A DNA stretch of 64,000 bases, taken from assembly GCA_009602735.1 (NCBI GenBank), contig WELA01009316.1, positions 59,408 to 123,407 of the forward strand, read 5' to 3'. The stretch comes from Mesotaenium endlicherianum. Lineage: Eukaryota; Streptophyta; Zygnematophyceae; Zygnematales; Mesotaeniaceae. A program made the translations under genes and the position numbers. The notes under the pieces are model-generated. The model did not search any database. It saw only the letters and a program-made list of their open reading frames with translations, and had not been told where the DNA came from. Of the stretch, positions 23,301 through 35,756 are shown one piece after another. Position 1 is the first letter of the stretch; every line of letters begins with the position of its first letter.

Positions 23301-24083
23301 CAACAGTGCAGTTGACTGATACGTGAGGGCTTGCCCATCGTGCGCCCCTCCCCTGTGATTGACTGGCCGCTGCGCTGGCTGTGCTAGCTGAGAGCCATAA
23401 GCCCGCGCGAGGGAGTGAGAGTACCACAAAGCGAAGCCTGGCATTCGCATCACATGCTTGCGCTGCACAGTGAGAGATCCCAGTGCTGGGCTGGCTGGCA
23501 CGCCTTTGTTCTATCCGCTTTATCCATGGCCGCCTTCTCTTGCTACGAGAGCAAAGGAGGCTGTCGCGTGGGGTGTGTTGCAGAAGGGAATGGTGGGACA
23601 TGTCTTGGGGTCAGTCTATGAGAGCGAAATTTGCTTGCTCTCCCAGGGTCACGGTGTATGATCCAGTCCATCAGCCAATTGCAGCTACTATCACGGGTGG
23701 TGCCTTCCTTGAGGGAGGATCTCCAGGCACAGTGGCAGCCTGCTGCTGCCGTGCCCTCGTCGCAGTGAGGGCTACAATGTGTAGCAACGTACGGCGACCC
23801 TCGTGCCAGGCTCACCGTGCGCGACCGACGTGGCGCACGCCTTGAGGGGTCAGTTTGTGGAGTTTCCTCGCACTGCTGGATGCAGGTGTGGTGCGAATCT
23901 GGGTTCCCGAGGAAGGTGTTCCGCACAGCCAGCGCGACCTCCAAGGGCGGCGGCCAGATGCGATGCGCGTGCTTTCAGGAGTCGCAGCTGGGGGCGCCAG
24001 ATCAGCGCCTGTACGACGACTGCCACCCGACGGCCACCACTTGCATCACCTCCCCCCCGGAGAAAGCCTCCTCCTCCTCCTAA
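20398..24083 (+). CDS. CYB5D2: Neuferricin-like membrane cytochrome-b5-fold protein (CYB5D2 family)
   Basis: Member of the membrane-anchored, MAPR-type cytochrome b5-like heme-binding proteins, closest in layout to animal neuferricin (CYB5D2). Eight exons with matching phases: 20398-20613, 20812-20888, 21266-21337, 21906-21943, 22563-22603, 22864-22910, 23090-23264 and 23886-24083; 287 residues (CYB5D2 is about 260-270). Residues about 44-64 form a transmembrane anchor (YFGIFMAATTTFIVLYFVA). The b5-like domain follows: VKEELARYDG, VYDVSKGSQHYG, SYHHFAAKDASRAFVTGEF, DDLSGL, TWRDFYKKTY. The C-terminal neuferricin region has VGRLAGRFYD, FPSCNSRW and VWCESGFPRKVFR, with conserved cysteines. It lacks the HPGG motif of classical b5, as expected for this family. 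ATG at 20398 is the first in-frame Met just before the anchor. Confidence 0.9.
21728..21850. repeat. (TGCC)n and (GGGT)n microsatellites
   Basis: A run of tgcc units near 21730-21755 and of gggt units near 21829-21850, both within an intron of the CYB5D2-like gene. Confidence 0.85.
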
Positions 24084-25449
24084 AAATCCAATCTAGATGC
24101 GTCGCACCTCTTGCGTATGGAGGGCTCAAGTGCCCCTGCACCTGTGGAAGAAGGAGAAGGAAGTGGAGAGAGCTTGTGTCGACTGCTTGTTGCCTTCGTC
24201 AAGCAGCAGGCTTTGGGATCCATACGCTGTCCTGTTCTCTCAATTGCGCAGAAGCTTGCCGAGGAAAGCCCGGGATGTGCAACACAGGTTCACAAGAACA
24301 CACGTGCGCCGCAGATTCTTTACTGTGGATGGGTGCCTCCTGTATGAGCAGAGCTGCTGCGTCAGGTGGGAGTAGCAGCGCTTCACTTTCCATCACTCTA
24401 GGTTGTGCAATGCGTGGCTGACATAGAGGCGGCTCGTAGTGTTGGTGCCTCTGTAGGTTTCATTCGCACGGTAGTATTATAACTGCTGATTTGACTAATG
24501 CCACCCGCTGTGCAAGCTTGAGGTGCCTGCTGATCACTAGCCGGCAAATTTGGCGCAGAGGAATTCATGCAAGTGGGCTGCACACGTTCTAGTATATTCC
24601 TAGTGTATGTTAGTTTGATATATATATATATGAAGTCGATGTCTGGTTAACCGCTGTAGTTGCGAGATAATAACCTCGTCATGATATATGCCTTTAGGCT
24701 GTGCTTGGGAATTCCGTCAATGATCACCTCTACAGCTTATTTCAGCTGTACCCACATTGTACTTGAGCTGGCTGAAGGCAGCTGCTTACAATGTGACGAA
24801 TACGTTGCCTACTCCATGCCTGCATGATGTGGATGTGGCACAATTTAGCTGCTCTTGAAGTAAGTAGAATGGGCTTTCTGCGATACCTTCTCCACTCACT
24901 TCTGGGTATGCAACTGCCATTGGTGTACTCGCATAGACAACAAACATTCAGTAACAAAGCCCCCTGCTGGCATCTGGAGTTCACATCCAGAAATTACACA
25001 CTGTCTGAAATATACAGGGATATAACGATAGAACATCTGTACATGGCTGCTTCTTCAATGCAGTGTGAATACTTACACCTAACATCCCCCTTCCCCCTTG
25101 CACCTCAACTTCACCTGGGCTACCTCGCGTGTGCGACATACTGAGGAGGCGTCAGGCAATCAAAGGGCATCTCGCAGCTTTGACAGCACGAGCACACAAC
25201 CTCTGATTGACCACCTCTCGAACATCCAACCTGTTGCTCACACGCAGATGTCACCCGTGCCTCTCCCGCTCTCAAGCCCCCTCCAACAACCTCTGCAAAG
25301 CGCCGACTCCAGATACTCCTACTCCCGAGCGTAGCCGCCGATAGCAGGCGGCCGGAATAAAAGACCACACTGCGGCGGCGCTGAAGCTGCGGTGCTGCTG
25401 TCTTGCTGCAGCTCCTGCTGCTGCTGAAAGCACGCGCCCCCGGCAGTCG
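24084..25449. other. Intergenic between convergent CYB5D2 and WDR26 genes
   Basis: About 1.4 kb between convergent stop codons. AT-rich middle with a short (TA)n at about 24618-24630. No exon recognised; both 3' untranslated regions lie here. Confidence 0.55.
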
Positions 25450-28400
25450 TCAGTTGGCAGCGCCGTTGGCAGCGGGCGGCTTGGGTGGCGAGGCCTGGGG
25501 CTCAGCAGCGGGCGGCGAGACGCCGCTCTTGGGGCTGTCCCTGGCAAGGCCCCAGAGGCGCACGGTGTGGTCGTCGCTGGCCGTGGCAAACATGTGGGGG
25601 TTGACGGGATTCCAGCTCACGGCGTTGACGGTGCCCGAGTGACCTGGCAGCACCTCCAGCAGCTCGCCGTTGCCCCTGTGCCAGATGTACACCTGCCCCG
25701 TCTCCCTCCCCACCCCAGAGACACGTCACGAAATTAGTATTTCCCTGAAACGACAGGTGAAGAGTGACAGGGGCTGCATGGTGGGCAGGCATGCACGATG
25801 GCTGGCGAGAGTTGTGTTGATCCTGTAGCAGGCAGGCGCGAGAGGAACCAGCAGTAGTGCACTGGAAGGTTGGTCTTGCCACGCGTTTACAGCATCAGGG
25901 GGGGAGAGAGAGAGTGCGCAGCGGCAGTCTTCTCGAAGATCAGGAGCCAAAAGCAACCCCTCCCAAGGCCGGCCGGCCGCACAAACGAGCACCTGATCAC
26001 CACCACCAGCATGCACAAACGCCAGACGTAGTGGTGCAGCAGCAGGTGCAGCAGGCGCAGTTGCAGCCGAGCAGAAGCCGCCTGCCAGGCAAAAAGGGAG
26101 GCAGGGGAGCAGGAGGAGGAGAAGGAGGAGGAGGAGCACGCACCTGGGAGTCCTCGCTGCCGCTGACAATGAAGGCCTGCTCGGAGCCGCCGAAGCATGA
26201 GCGGATGACAAAGCGGCCCTGCCGCTGGCCCCGGTACACAAAGCTGGGCGCGTCCGGCAGCGCGCTCCCCCCGCCGCCACCACCCAGGTCCCAGAGGTGG
26301 ATCTCCTGGGAGCTGACGTTGACCAGCAGGCAGCGACCGTCGGCGGAGAGGCAAAGCGAGGTGATGGACTGCGTCTCGGGGATGATGCGCTCCTCGCGCT
26401 CCTCAAAGTTGAAGATGCGGATCTCCTTCTCGTTGCAGATGCTCACCTGCTCCATGCCCCCGCCCTCGCTCGCGTCAGAGAAAGCCTGCTCGGCTGGCAC
26501 GCGACAAGGGGGCGCCTCGCTGTCAAGGCATACTAGACGGTTGTATTACAACAACTGCCAGAGCCTCTGTGCCTCCCTCAGGCATATGAGCCAGACTCCC
26601 TCTTGAGTCCAACTTAGCATGACCACGGACCAAAGGCACTACAACCTAAATTCACTTTGAAAATTGAACGTCGAAGCTGACCGGCCTGCAAGATTCTCCA
26701 CTTCCATGTATCATGCGCGTTGCTCTTACACTTGTGACAGATGTATCCCACCCTGCCTGCTGGTGCGATGTGGACGCATAACAAGAAGAAGAAGAAGAGG
26801 GGATTCAGCGCAGTCCAGCAAGCCCCCCCCCCCCACCTTATACCCTAATCACCCCTGAACCCTGTCTCTTACCAACACACACAGAGGGGGGAGAGGGCAA
26901 GCTGAGAAAGCTCTCCCATCCCACGCATGTTTGCGCTACAGAGTGAGCTTCACGCTCAATTTTGTGTTTTCTTTTCACGGCCATGCTAGGGGGCCCACGC
27001 TGCGCCAGAGTTGAGGAGCACCACCAGCACCGGGGCTTGCTCGGCGGGTCAACAGGCACACAAATAAATAGAAAGAGAAAGACACCTAAGCGGCACCCAC
27101 AACACCACTGTGAGAGGCAGAGGCAGAGGCAACCGCAGCAACGGCAGCAGCAGCAGCAGCAAGAGGGTATGACGGAGGAACAGGATTAGCGGCAGTGGCA
27201 GCCGCGGGAGGAGAGGATGAGGCCCACCATGTGCTTGCCATCGTCGGAGATGGCAAGGTCGTTGATGCGCGGCTGCCGCTGTGCCTTCCACATGTCCAGC
27301 TCCGCACCGTCCACGTCCCACATGTACAGGCACTTGTCCAGCCCGCCCGACACGAAGCGCCGGCTGTCGGGGAACCACGCGCACGCCGTCACGGGCTGCA
27401 CAGCCCCACTCCCGCCAGCAAGCCAGCAGAGTCAGCAGCCGGCCTGCGTCTGGCAAGGGCGGGCAGAGCAGGGCAGGAATGGAGCACCACTCCCCCCCTT
27501 TCCACCTCGAATTCGTCCCAGCCCGGGAAATCGCACATGACAAGGTGACGACTACGCGTATGCTTTCGACGCATGGCATCGCTCAGGCCAGGCCAGGCCA
27601 GGCCTGCACACAGGCAAACAAACAGACGAGCAGGCAGCACCAGCACCAGCACCAGCACCAGCACCAGCACCAGCACCAGAACCGGCACCGAGGTTCCGGC
27701 GTTGCTGCCGCTTGCGGTCCTGCTCAAGCCGAGTGGGCACAGAACAGCATGGGGTTCAGCTGTCCCCCTGCCCTGCCCTGCCCTGCAGCCAACGCCAAGC
27801 TGGTCTGCCCACCCACCGAGAGGAGGAGCACGTGGAAGAGGAGGCAAGGAAGGGGCGGTTGGCACGCACCTCGGTGTGCTTGTGCAGCGTGTGGCGGCAC
27901 GCGCCCGTGTGCGTGTCCCACAGCTTCACCAGCAGGTCGTTGCCGCACGTGAGCAGCAGGCGGTCGTCGGGGCTCCACGCCACAAACGACAGCGGCTTGC
28001 TGTGGCCCACCAGCACGTGCTGCACGCGCCCGTTGCTGCCATCGCCCACCTGCCATGCCGTGCCATGCACCCCATCTCCGCATGTCACCCTCTCCCTCCC
28101 CCCCCTCCAAGCCCACACTGGCCTAAGCTTCGGCCTCAATCACCTCAATCGCCCCCTCCAAGCACTGGCCTGAGCATTAACCTCAATCTCCACGGCTCCT
28201 GGCGCCGCAACAGCACACACGCTCGACAAGTAGCCTGCATGACATGCTGGCAAGCTGTAGGGACGGCTGGTGGGGCGAGAGCGGGCGTTGGGGCGAGCGG
28301 AGTGATGGACGTCTGCGGATACATGCATCACGCTGACTGATACTAGCAGGGAAAGGGGGAGGGGGAGCACCTCCCAGATGATGACGGTCTGGTCCTTGGA

Positions 28401-29501
28401 GGCGGAGGCCAGGCGGCGGCCGTCGTGCGAGAAGTGCAGATACCACACCTCGTCCGTATGGTCCTCCAGCACCTGCACCCGCACCTTTGCCGCTCAATGC
28501 CATGCCCCTGCCTCCCTTGGAAGGGGGCAAACACACAGACACACAGGCAGGGCATGGCAGGGCAAGGGGGGGCGGGGCAGCGGCGGCCACACCTGGGTGG
28601 TCTGCGTGGGGATCTGGTCGCGCCCACACTGGTGGTCGGAAAACAGCGAGAAGGCGGCATCGGGCGTGGTGTTGTGGAACACGCACGCAGCGCGCTGGCA
28701 CTCCAGCGCCTGCTCCACCAGCCGCTCCAGCCGCCGCTCCGGCACCATCAGCGCGGGCGGCAGCAGCGCCTGCAGCTCCCCCAGCAGGCGCAGCCGCGAG
28801 TCGCCGCCCGCGCCCGACCACTCCGCCTTGCCCAGCAGGTCCGCGCGCGACGTGCACATCACCCAGCCCGCCAGCGCGTGCAGCCGGCGCGTGTTGGTGC
28901 CGAGCGGCGCGAGCTCGCCGCGCAGCACGCGCAGCGCGCCCGCTGTGTCCGCCGCCTCCAGGCACTCGAGAAACTTCTGCTGCAGGATGAGGAAGCGCGC
29001 GCTGTGCAGCGCCTCCTTGCCCAGCTGCATGTGCGCCAGCAGCGCGCAGCACTCGTCCCAGCGCCCGCCCAGCACGCCGTTGCGGAAGGTGGCCACCGCC
29101 GGCGACTGCAGCGGCACGTGCGACTCCTCCTCCAGGCGCGCCGCCGCGCTGAAGTAGCCCAGCGAGTACAGCGCCTGCTCCAGCAACCGCACGTACTCCA
29201 CCTTGCGGATCTGCTGCTTGCTGCCCACGCGCTCGTCCTCGCCGGGCGGCACCCCCGGCGTCAGCCCCGCCATGCGTGCGCGCGCAAACTCCAGAGCCTG
29301 CTCGGCCGACGCGAAGCTTCCTCCTGCACCACCCCCACCAGCAGCGCCAGCCCCAGCACAGCTGTCGCCGCCGCTGGCTTGAGGTTTCTGCCCATCCCCC
29401 TCCTCCGCCACCCCCTCTCCCTTAACCCCCTTCCTTACCCTCCTCCCCTAAACCCCCGTCGCTGCTGTTGATGAGTTCAGCTCCATCACACGCAGATAGT
29501 G

Positions 29502-29586
<85 letters not shown>

Positions 29587-30426
29587 CTGACAGGTGACCA
29601 GCCGCGCGCCCAGAGAAAGAAGCTACCGGGCGGGTTTTTTGTTCAGACGGACAATTACGACTAGTACTGAGCAGAGGAGAGCAGAGGACGGCAGAGAACA
29701 GCCCCAGGTCCCTTCCACTCTCTCTTCTCCAGCAGTTGTCGCTGTGTGCACTGCCGTCTTGAGAGTAAAAAAGACGCAAAATGCCAAGTGTGCGAGAGGG
29801 CGAGGCAAACCTAGCTCCTCTTCTGGCCCCACAAGCTCCACAAGTAAAAGGAGGGCCGAAAGCAACCGAAAGGCGCATGCAAGCACAACCTCGAGAAAGC
29901 ACAATACCAAGTACAGAAGAAGAACATGATGAATGATGTGATGAAGAAAAAGAGGACAACTCCTCTTTGGCTCCGAGAAAACGACTGGCAGAGCAGTGAC
30001 ATGATGACGACATCTATGCTAGGGCTCGCTCAAACGCACAAATGATGCACTCACACAATTGGTGCAAGGCAGTCATACTCAAAATCGCAGGACATCTGTA
30101 TGTGGATGCCACATGGCATCATCTGCAAAAAGTGCGCTCACGACATTACCTTCTAGAAACCACCCAGGCAGCAGTCCTGATGGGCCGTCGGCAGCCCCGG
30201 CAGAACCCTCCCACCACCTCAGTGCAGAGCCTTGTATGGAATTATCCCCCCACCCTGTGGCCAAGTCTTTTTCCGAAGCTGGATTGGAAGGACCAGCCCC
30301 AGCTGCAGATGTGAGCGACAGATCAGCGATAGCCGAAGCACAGAGGTCAAGGCGGGCACGCTTCAGAGGGGGCGGCCCTTGTCCTGCTCCTTGTTCTCTT
30401 TCCTCCTCCTCTTCTGGCCCTCCCAT
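25450..30426 (-). CDS. WDR26: WDR26/GID7-like subunit of the CTLH/GID E3 ubiquitin ligase
   Basis: Scaffold and substrate-adaptor subunit of the CTLH/GID RING ligase. Seven minus-strand exons: 30426-30150, 29323-28593, 28472-28371, 28049-27870, 27395-27228, 26446-26144 and 25692-25450; phases agree throughout, 667 residues (human WDR26 is about 660). Exon 1 holds the plant-type N-terminus, MGGPEE...[10 protein letters not shown], like the MGG-ED-PP-KR start of land-plant WDR26. Exon 2 carries LisH and [39 protein letters not shown], then an alpha-helical stretch ending QIPTQTTQ. The WD40 propeller follows: [128 protein letters not shown]. The long intron between exons 1 and 2 holds a CT/GT microsatellite. 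Confidence 0.92.
27632..27685. repeat. (CACCAG)n hexanucleotide repeat
   Basis: About eight tandem caccag/cagcac units in an intron of the WDR26-like gene. Confidence 0.9.
29504..29584. repeat. (CT)n(GT)n compound microsatellite
   Basis: Pure (CT)n from 29504 to 29546 followed directly by (GT)n to about 29584, within the first intron of the WDR26-like gene. Confidence 0.97.
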
Positions 30427-31700
30427 GAACAGTCACATGTCCCTCAGATACGACTTGTTCTTCCAGAGTCCACTGTAAGCTGCATCTCTCACAACCCTAC
30501 AGCTGTGCAGTGTCCTGCTATTCCTCCCGCGTCCTCCCCGTTTATCAGAGCAGTATCTCGCTAGCGGGAGAAAAAATTGCAGGTAAAATGCTACTTCCTA
30601 AGTAATACTATATTGTTGAGTGGCTCTTCCGAAAATATTACATGCACCCTGACGATGGGCGACAATAATTGCCCCGGCGCATCCGCTCCACCGAATTACA
30701 CCGTCAAAAAAATACCGACCTCGGGCACTAATCAAGAAGGCTTCTACTTCTTCCTGATAGAAAAACTCTCTTCCAGCCCAACCTAGACACGCCTCGAATG
30801 ATGGCGATGTCGATCGCATGTGATCTTGCACTGACGCGGACAGAACTGCATGTGCCTTGCTTCGCGTACAGGACCATTCATAATAATTCAATGGTACCTT
30901 TTTGGCCCCCCTGAAACTTGCTGCGCACTCGTACATCATGAAGAAAGTCGCGCCTTTCACCAGTTGTGTCATGGGAAAGCCTATTTAAGGAAAAGTAGCT
31001 CCTGGGCAAGACGAATGCGACGTTGTCTTCACTCTCTTGATTGATTTTTTTGCTCGACTGGACAGGGCCAAGCCTACACTCCTGCGAATAGCGATTTACA
31101 AGCGGGAAATGAAAGATGGGAAGGAAGTCCAAAGTACAAACTCGGGCTTGTAGTCTTACGAGTTGATGATGATTTTATTCAGATGTACTTCACACAAATG
31201 GAGCCGTGAATAGCAAAATAGGAGCTGGTGCTTGCTTTGGCACCTAATTTACGAAGGTTGTGCTTGCAATGAACAGAAACCAACCAGTGTGCCGCGACTT
31301 CCTTCGTGGCAGGTAAGGTCCAGTCGCCTTCGTCAAAAGACGATTTCTTCGTCTTCTGAGCAACAGGAGTAGCATAAAACTTCTGACCAGTGCACGAGCA
31401 AACTCTTATCAAAACTGCAGATTGTGAAGTGCAGAGGACCATGAAGTTGTCAGTGCCTTTGTGATCTACCCGCTGCTGAAAGGGTTTCTTTCTGAAGCAT
31501 GCAGATACATTCACTCACGAACAAAGCTGAAGGGAAGTTGTCAAGCTTTGAGCTTCAGTCACACGGTTTGGGGGACTAGAGCCCGTAACTAGTCCTGTTC
31601 CTGTTGAGATACATAGAGTACATAGGGTCTGGAATAAAACATGCTGGTGCCCTGGGAAAATGGCCTAATCGGAGCCCCACACACTTGACGTGCGCTGCAG
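30427..31700. other. Divergent region between WDR26 and NUP42 genes
   Basis: About 1.27 kb between the WDR26 ATG (minus) and the first recognised NUP42 exon (plus). AT-richer than its flanks. It must contain the WDR26 promoter and the missing first exon and promoter of the NUP42-like gene, which I could not place with confidence. Confidence 0.5.
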
Positions 31701-34700
31701 CTGCAAATACGGAGCACGATGCAAATTCTCACACCAGCTGCCGCAGCAACAGCAGCAGCAGGGACAAGGACAGCAGAGTAGAGGCAGCCAGTTTGGGCAG
31801 CAATCGCGGCAACAGGTGGGGCCCACTTTCTGTGTGTCAGCTCCTGTACCATTCTCCATGCTCTTCTCAAAGAGAGAACCTGCAGTCAGAAGCTGCCAGC
31901 GTAAGCAAGAGAACAACTGAAGAAGGAGATGAAGATGTGCGCTTCACCACAATCGTCTCTCGCAGTGCGCGCCTGTGCCATGCCAGGCACTTGGCTAGGA
32001 GACATTATGGGTCCTGAAGTTGGAGTTGTCAGCTCCGCTACCTTCCCTCGTTTACTCTCTCTTGGACTTTAGCGTGTAGTCCTGGAGGGAGGACCTGCTC
32101 TAGGCAGACGCAGAAACCTTGTGGAATATTATGCTTGTCAAGTGGCGTAACTGGAGGTTCTGTTGGCTCTGCTGTGGCCGGGACGGATGCCTGCCAGTGA
32201 CTGCCACCCATTGAGTGGGACCTGCTGTTTCTGCTGCAAGGGAGTGTGCTGTGCTGTGCGCTGTGTGCGGAGCTATGCTTGCTGATCACCGCTAGTATCT
32301 CTGTGCTTGTGTGAGGAGGGTGCAGCAGTTTAGAGGGCAGTATGACGGCAGAGGAGGAGGAGGAGGAGGAGGGGGTACCGGCAACAGGTTTGGGCCACTG
32401 GCAGGGGGGGGGGGCGGAGGGGCAAGTGGGCACGGCCCAGCTCGTCAGCAGGGCGCCAGTGCTCCTGCTGCTGCACCCAAAGACCACCGGTGAGCGTTCA
32501 CACGCGCTAGAGCCTGGGGGGCGCACTGCGCATCGGATATACGCGGCTGCCTCCTTGTCCTCCTCCCCTTCCTCCTGCTCCTCCTCCTGCTGCTCCTGCT
32601 GTTCCTGCTCCTGCTGCGTATGCTTTTCCTGCTCCTGCTGCTGCTGCTTCTTCCGGAACTAGAATCAGCAGGCTGTGAAGGAGAAGCAGTTGGGACACCT
32701 TCTGAGACTCTTCCCGCAGTATTGCGCGTGTGGAGGCTATGACGCTGAGCTGCGCCTTCTCCTGGCCTCTACTCTCGGCACAAAGAGAAGGCCCCCGTGT
32801 GCCCCGGTCCCTCCCTGCTGCTGTTGTTGTGATGTGGCGTAGGCCTGCAGATGCCGCCGTTGGTGACTGTATGCATCTTGCCATCTATCCAATCATTCAT
32901 CCATGCTGGTGGGGAGGGGGGCAGGTGCGGGGATGCGCGGCAGTGCCAGGAGCAGATCCAGCAGGACATGCTCAATGAGCGCCCCTCCACGTGGCTCGCA
33001 TCCGCGTACGCGCACTGGAAGTAGTACGCGCTCTTCTCCTTCTTCTCTTGTCTCACTTCCATGCCCTCTCCTCCCTCCCCCCCCNTCTCTCTCTCTCACA
33101 CACACACACACAAACACACACACAAAGCTTATCTCAGATTGTAACTATCAAAGCTTGCAGACACGCCGCCCATGCACACGCACATATGCACACATGGGCC
33201 ACGGGTGAGGCTGGCACTGATAGGGCTCTGAGACGGGGGGAGGAGGTGTGCAGCTTGAACAACGACGTGGCAGGAGATGTGAGCTTTGAGGAGGCCAGGG
33301 CTGAGGCCTACGTTGCAGCGCAGCAGGGCATCCCCCTCGCCAACATTGTGAGTGTCGCTCTCCCGGCGTCCGCCCCCACCCTCATTCCCGGCCCTGTGCC
33401 TGCCTGTCCCCGCGCTGGCCGCCCGTGCTCATTCTCCCCGCTAGCTCCCTCGGGGCCGTGTGGCTGCAACCGCTGTGGTGGGCTGGCCGGGCCTGCCTCT
33501 GGCTGTTGAAATCGCTCAGTGACCCTCTCCCCTTGGGCCAAGCAAGAAAGCACTCTGAGACGAGGTTGCCGGATGGGCAGCTGGCCGGATGGCGCAGCTG
33601 CAGCAGACGCTGTGCGTGTGCCATCTGATGGACGAGGTGCCTTGCGGGGGGGGAGGGGGGGATGTAGTGCAGGTGCAGCGCGAGCGGGCGCTGCTGAGCG
33701 AGCGGACGGCGCTCTTTGACGCGCTCGCCTCGCGCCCCTACCGGCCCCCTGCTGCTGCTGCTGCTGCCGCTGCTCCTTCACCTTTTGGCACCTCCTTACC
33801 AAGTATGCGCGCATTTGACAAGCCTACTCTCCGTGGCCGCTGCTTGGGACCCCCTTCTGTTGTTGGCGCTCGTGTGATTTGCAATTTCTTGTTCATGTGC
33901 ATGCCCTCAACCAACGTCACCGCATCTACAGAGGTGCTGCTGATTTCTTTCAGTAGGATTGGAACGCATCAGAGCTCATTGGATCGTGAACTACAAAGCC
34001 CGCATGGCAATCCCCTGTTGCTCATCCGGCAGAACACATTGCATGTCATATACCAGTGGAAAGAAGGAAGAGCTGCAAGGCAGGATTTTGTTTGCCAGAC
34101 TGTCGGATGGTGTTTCCAGCCCAGGGCCTCTAACTGTGTGTGTGTTGAGTACGTGCACGCACGCGCCTGTTGTGTGTGCGTTTACCAAGCAGCCATGGCG
34201 AGCTCCCAGTCACCACCAGCAGCAGCACCCCCCGGGGCAACGATGCTGTTTGGCAAGCTTGTGGCGCCAGCTGGCCCTGCCTCTGCTCCCTTTGGGGCAC
34301 CTGCCCTGGCTTTTGGAGCAACAGCAGCGCCCACAGTGTTCGGGACGCCAAGCTCTGCGTTTGGCTCTTCTGCTCCTCCCCCCCTATCGCCATCGCCTTT
34401 TGGCTCCAGTAAGCTTTAAAGCCTCCGGCACCACTTGCTCTGCAGGATGCAGCCCCTCTATCCGTCTCCTTCTATGTAATTTGTATTTATTTCCTTGGCC
34501 TCAGTGGGGGCCTTCTTTCATGCTTGCTCGCCCTACTGTCAGAAGGGGAGGATAAGTTGGCTTGATGCATCCTGTCGTCGTCGTCGTCTTGCTGCTGCTA
34601 GTGGTTCATGAGAAGGCCAGCTCCCAGCCAGCACGCATGCGTCACATAATAGAGCTCAATGTCCTTGAGTATGTCGATGTGCAACGAAGGCATCAAGGCG

Positions 34701-35756
34701 TGCGATGCTGTCGCATGGGGTGTTGCAGATGCGGGCGGCAGTCCCTTTGGAGCGCCGGCGTCCTCCTTCCCTGCGGTGCAGCAGCTGGCCCAGCCCGCCT
34801 CTTTGGGTTTTGGAGGCACAGGTGGCGCTACTGTGTTTGGCGCGCAAGCTGGCAACCCTTCCTTCGGCAGCAGCAGCCCCTTCGGATTTGGCGCGCAGGG
34901 TCCCCCGACCAGCGTCTTTGGACGACAAGCAGGCAGCAGTCCAGTAGCCTCGTTCGGTGTGCCTGCGGGCAACACTGCGCTGACGTTTGGATCTGTAGCA
35001 CCACACAACGCGGCTGCCGGCGGCTCCCTCTTTGGTGCAGCACCTGCCAGTCACGCGTTTGCGAAGTGAGTGAGGCACTCTCTTCTGCCACCCTGCTGTG
35101 CAAGAACTGCGCACTTGTTTGTGTCGGGGGGCACTTTCTTTGTGAAGGCCTATTTCATTCACTTTAAATTTGTGATTTGACGGGCAACTGTGTGAAGACT
35201 CATGCCAACCTCACTAGAAATAATTTGTGGATCGCAGATGATCGCATCTTGCGGAGAAGGCATGTGGAGCATCGCGAGAGAGCAGCCGCTTAGCCGTGGC
35301 ATCTGCACCAGCTGACAGCGGGTGGACCTACCTTTGGTGTTGTGCATGCAGCTCCTTTGGCCAGGTCGCAAGCGCGGCCGCAGCCGGAGGCAAGGTGGAG
35401 GGTGTGGAGGATGTGTGGCTGCACCCCAAGTGGGTGCTTGGCCAGGTAGCTCCATTCCCCTCTATTCTATCCCCCTCGCCCCCTGCCGCACTCGGCGGGT
35501 GCATTCTAGGCCACTGTTGTTTTGTGCCCAGCCTAGCCTAGCCTATTATGTTTCAGTAGAGCTGGGCCGGCTCGGGGTGGCACTGGCGAGTTATTGCAAG
35601 CTTGTGCCGCTGGTGGCTGGGTCCATCCTTGGCGGAGCAGGGCAGGGCTTCAAGTGCAGGGATTAGAAAGGACAAGGGAGGCTCACTGCTTGCTCGCTGT
35701 GTGTGCCATGTGGGCAGATTCCGGAAGCTGAGCCTCCTGTGCAGATACGTACGTAA
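31701..35756 (+). CDS. NUP42: NUP42/CG1-like CCCH zinc-finger FG nucleoporin (first exon not found)
   Basis: Nuclear-pore FG protein of the NUP42 (hCG1/Rip1) family; the family helps mRNA export through Gle1. Exons with matching phases: 31701-31815, 32326-32489, 32925-33020, 33254-33347, 33673-33802, 34193-34408, 34729-35065, 35352-35445 and 35718-35756 (TAA). The first exon holds CKYGARCKFSH, the C-x5-C-x3-H part of a CCCH finger; the first Cys and the start codon must be upstream. Gln- and Gly-rich linkers follow. Exons 3-5 rebuild the plant family core: DHRCGDARQCQEQIQQDMLNE, W-x3-AYAHWN, DVAGDVSFEEARAEAY, GIPLANI, VQRERALLSERTALFDAL. Then come FG repeats (SPFG, PSFGSSSPFGFG, TVFG). The C-terminus, DVWLHPKWVLGQIPEAEPP, matches the conserved W-G-IPE-PP tail bound by Gle1 in relatives. 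The 33022-33253 intron contains an N at 33085. Confidence 0.88.

Noticed and set aside
30437-30474. Possible first exon of NUP42 (ATG, FF-Q motif, phase-2 GTAAGC donor)
   Set aside because: It lacks the first zinc-finger cysteine and starts only 11 bp from the divergent WDR26 ATG, leaving no room for promoters.
32661-32832. Plus-strand stretch reading NQQAVKEKQ between NUP42 exons
   Set aside because: Phase does not fit the flanking exons; direct joining of 32489 to 32925 restores the family motif.
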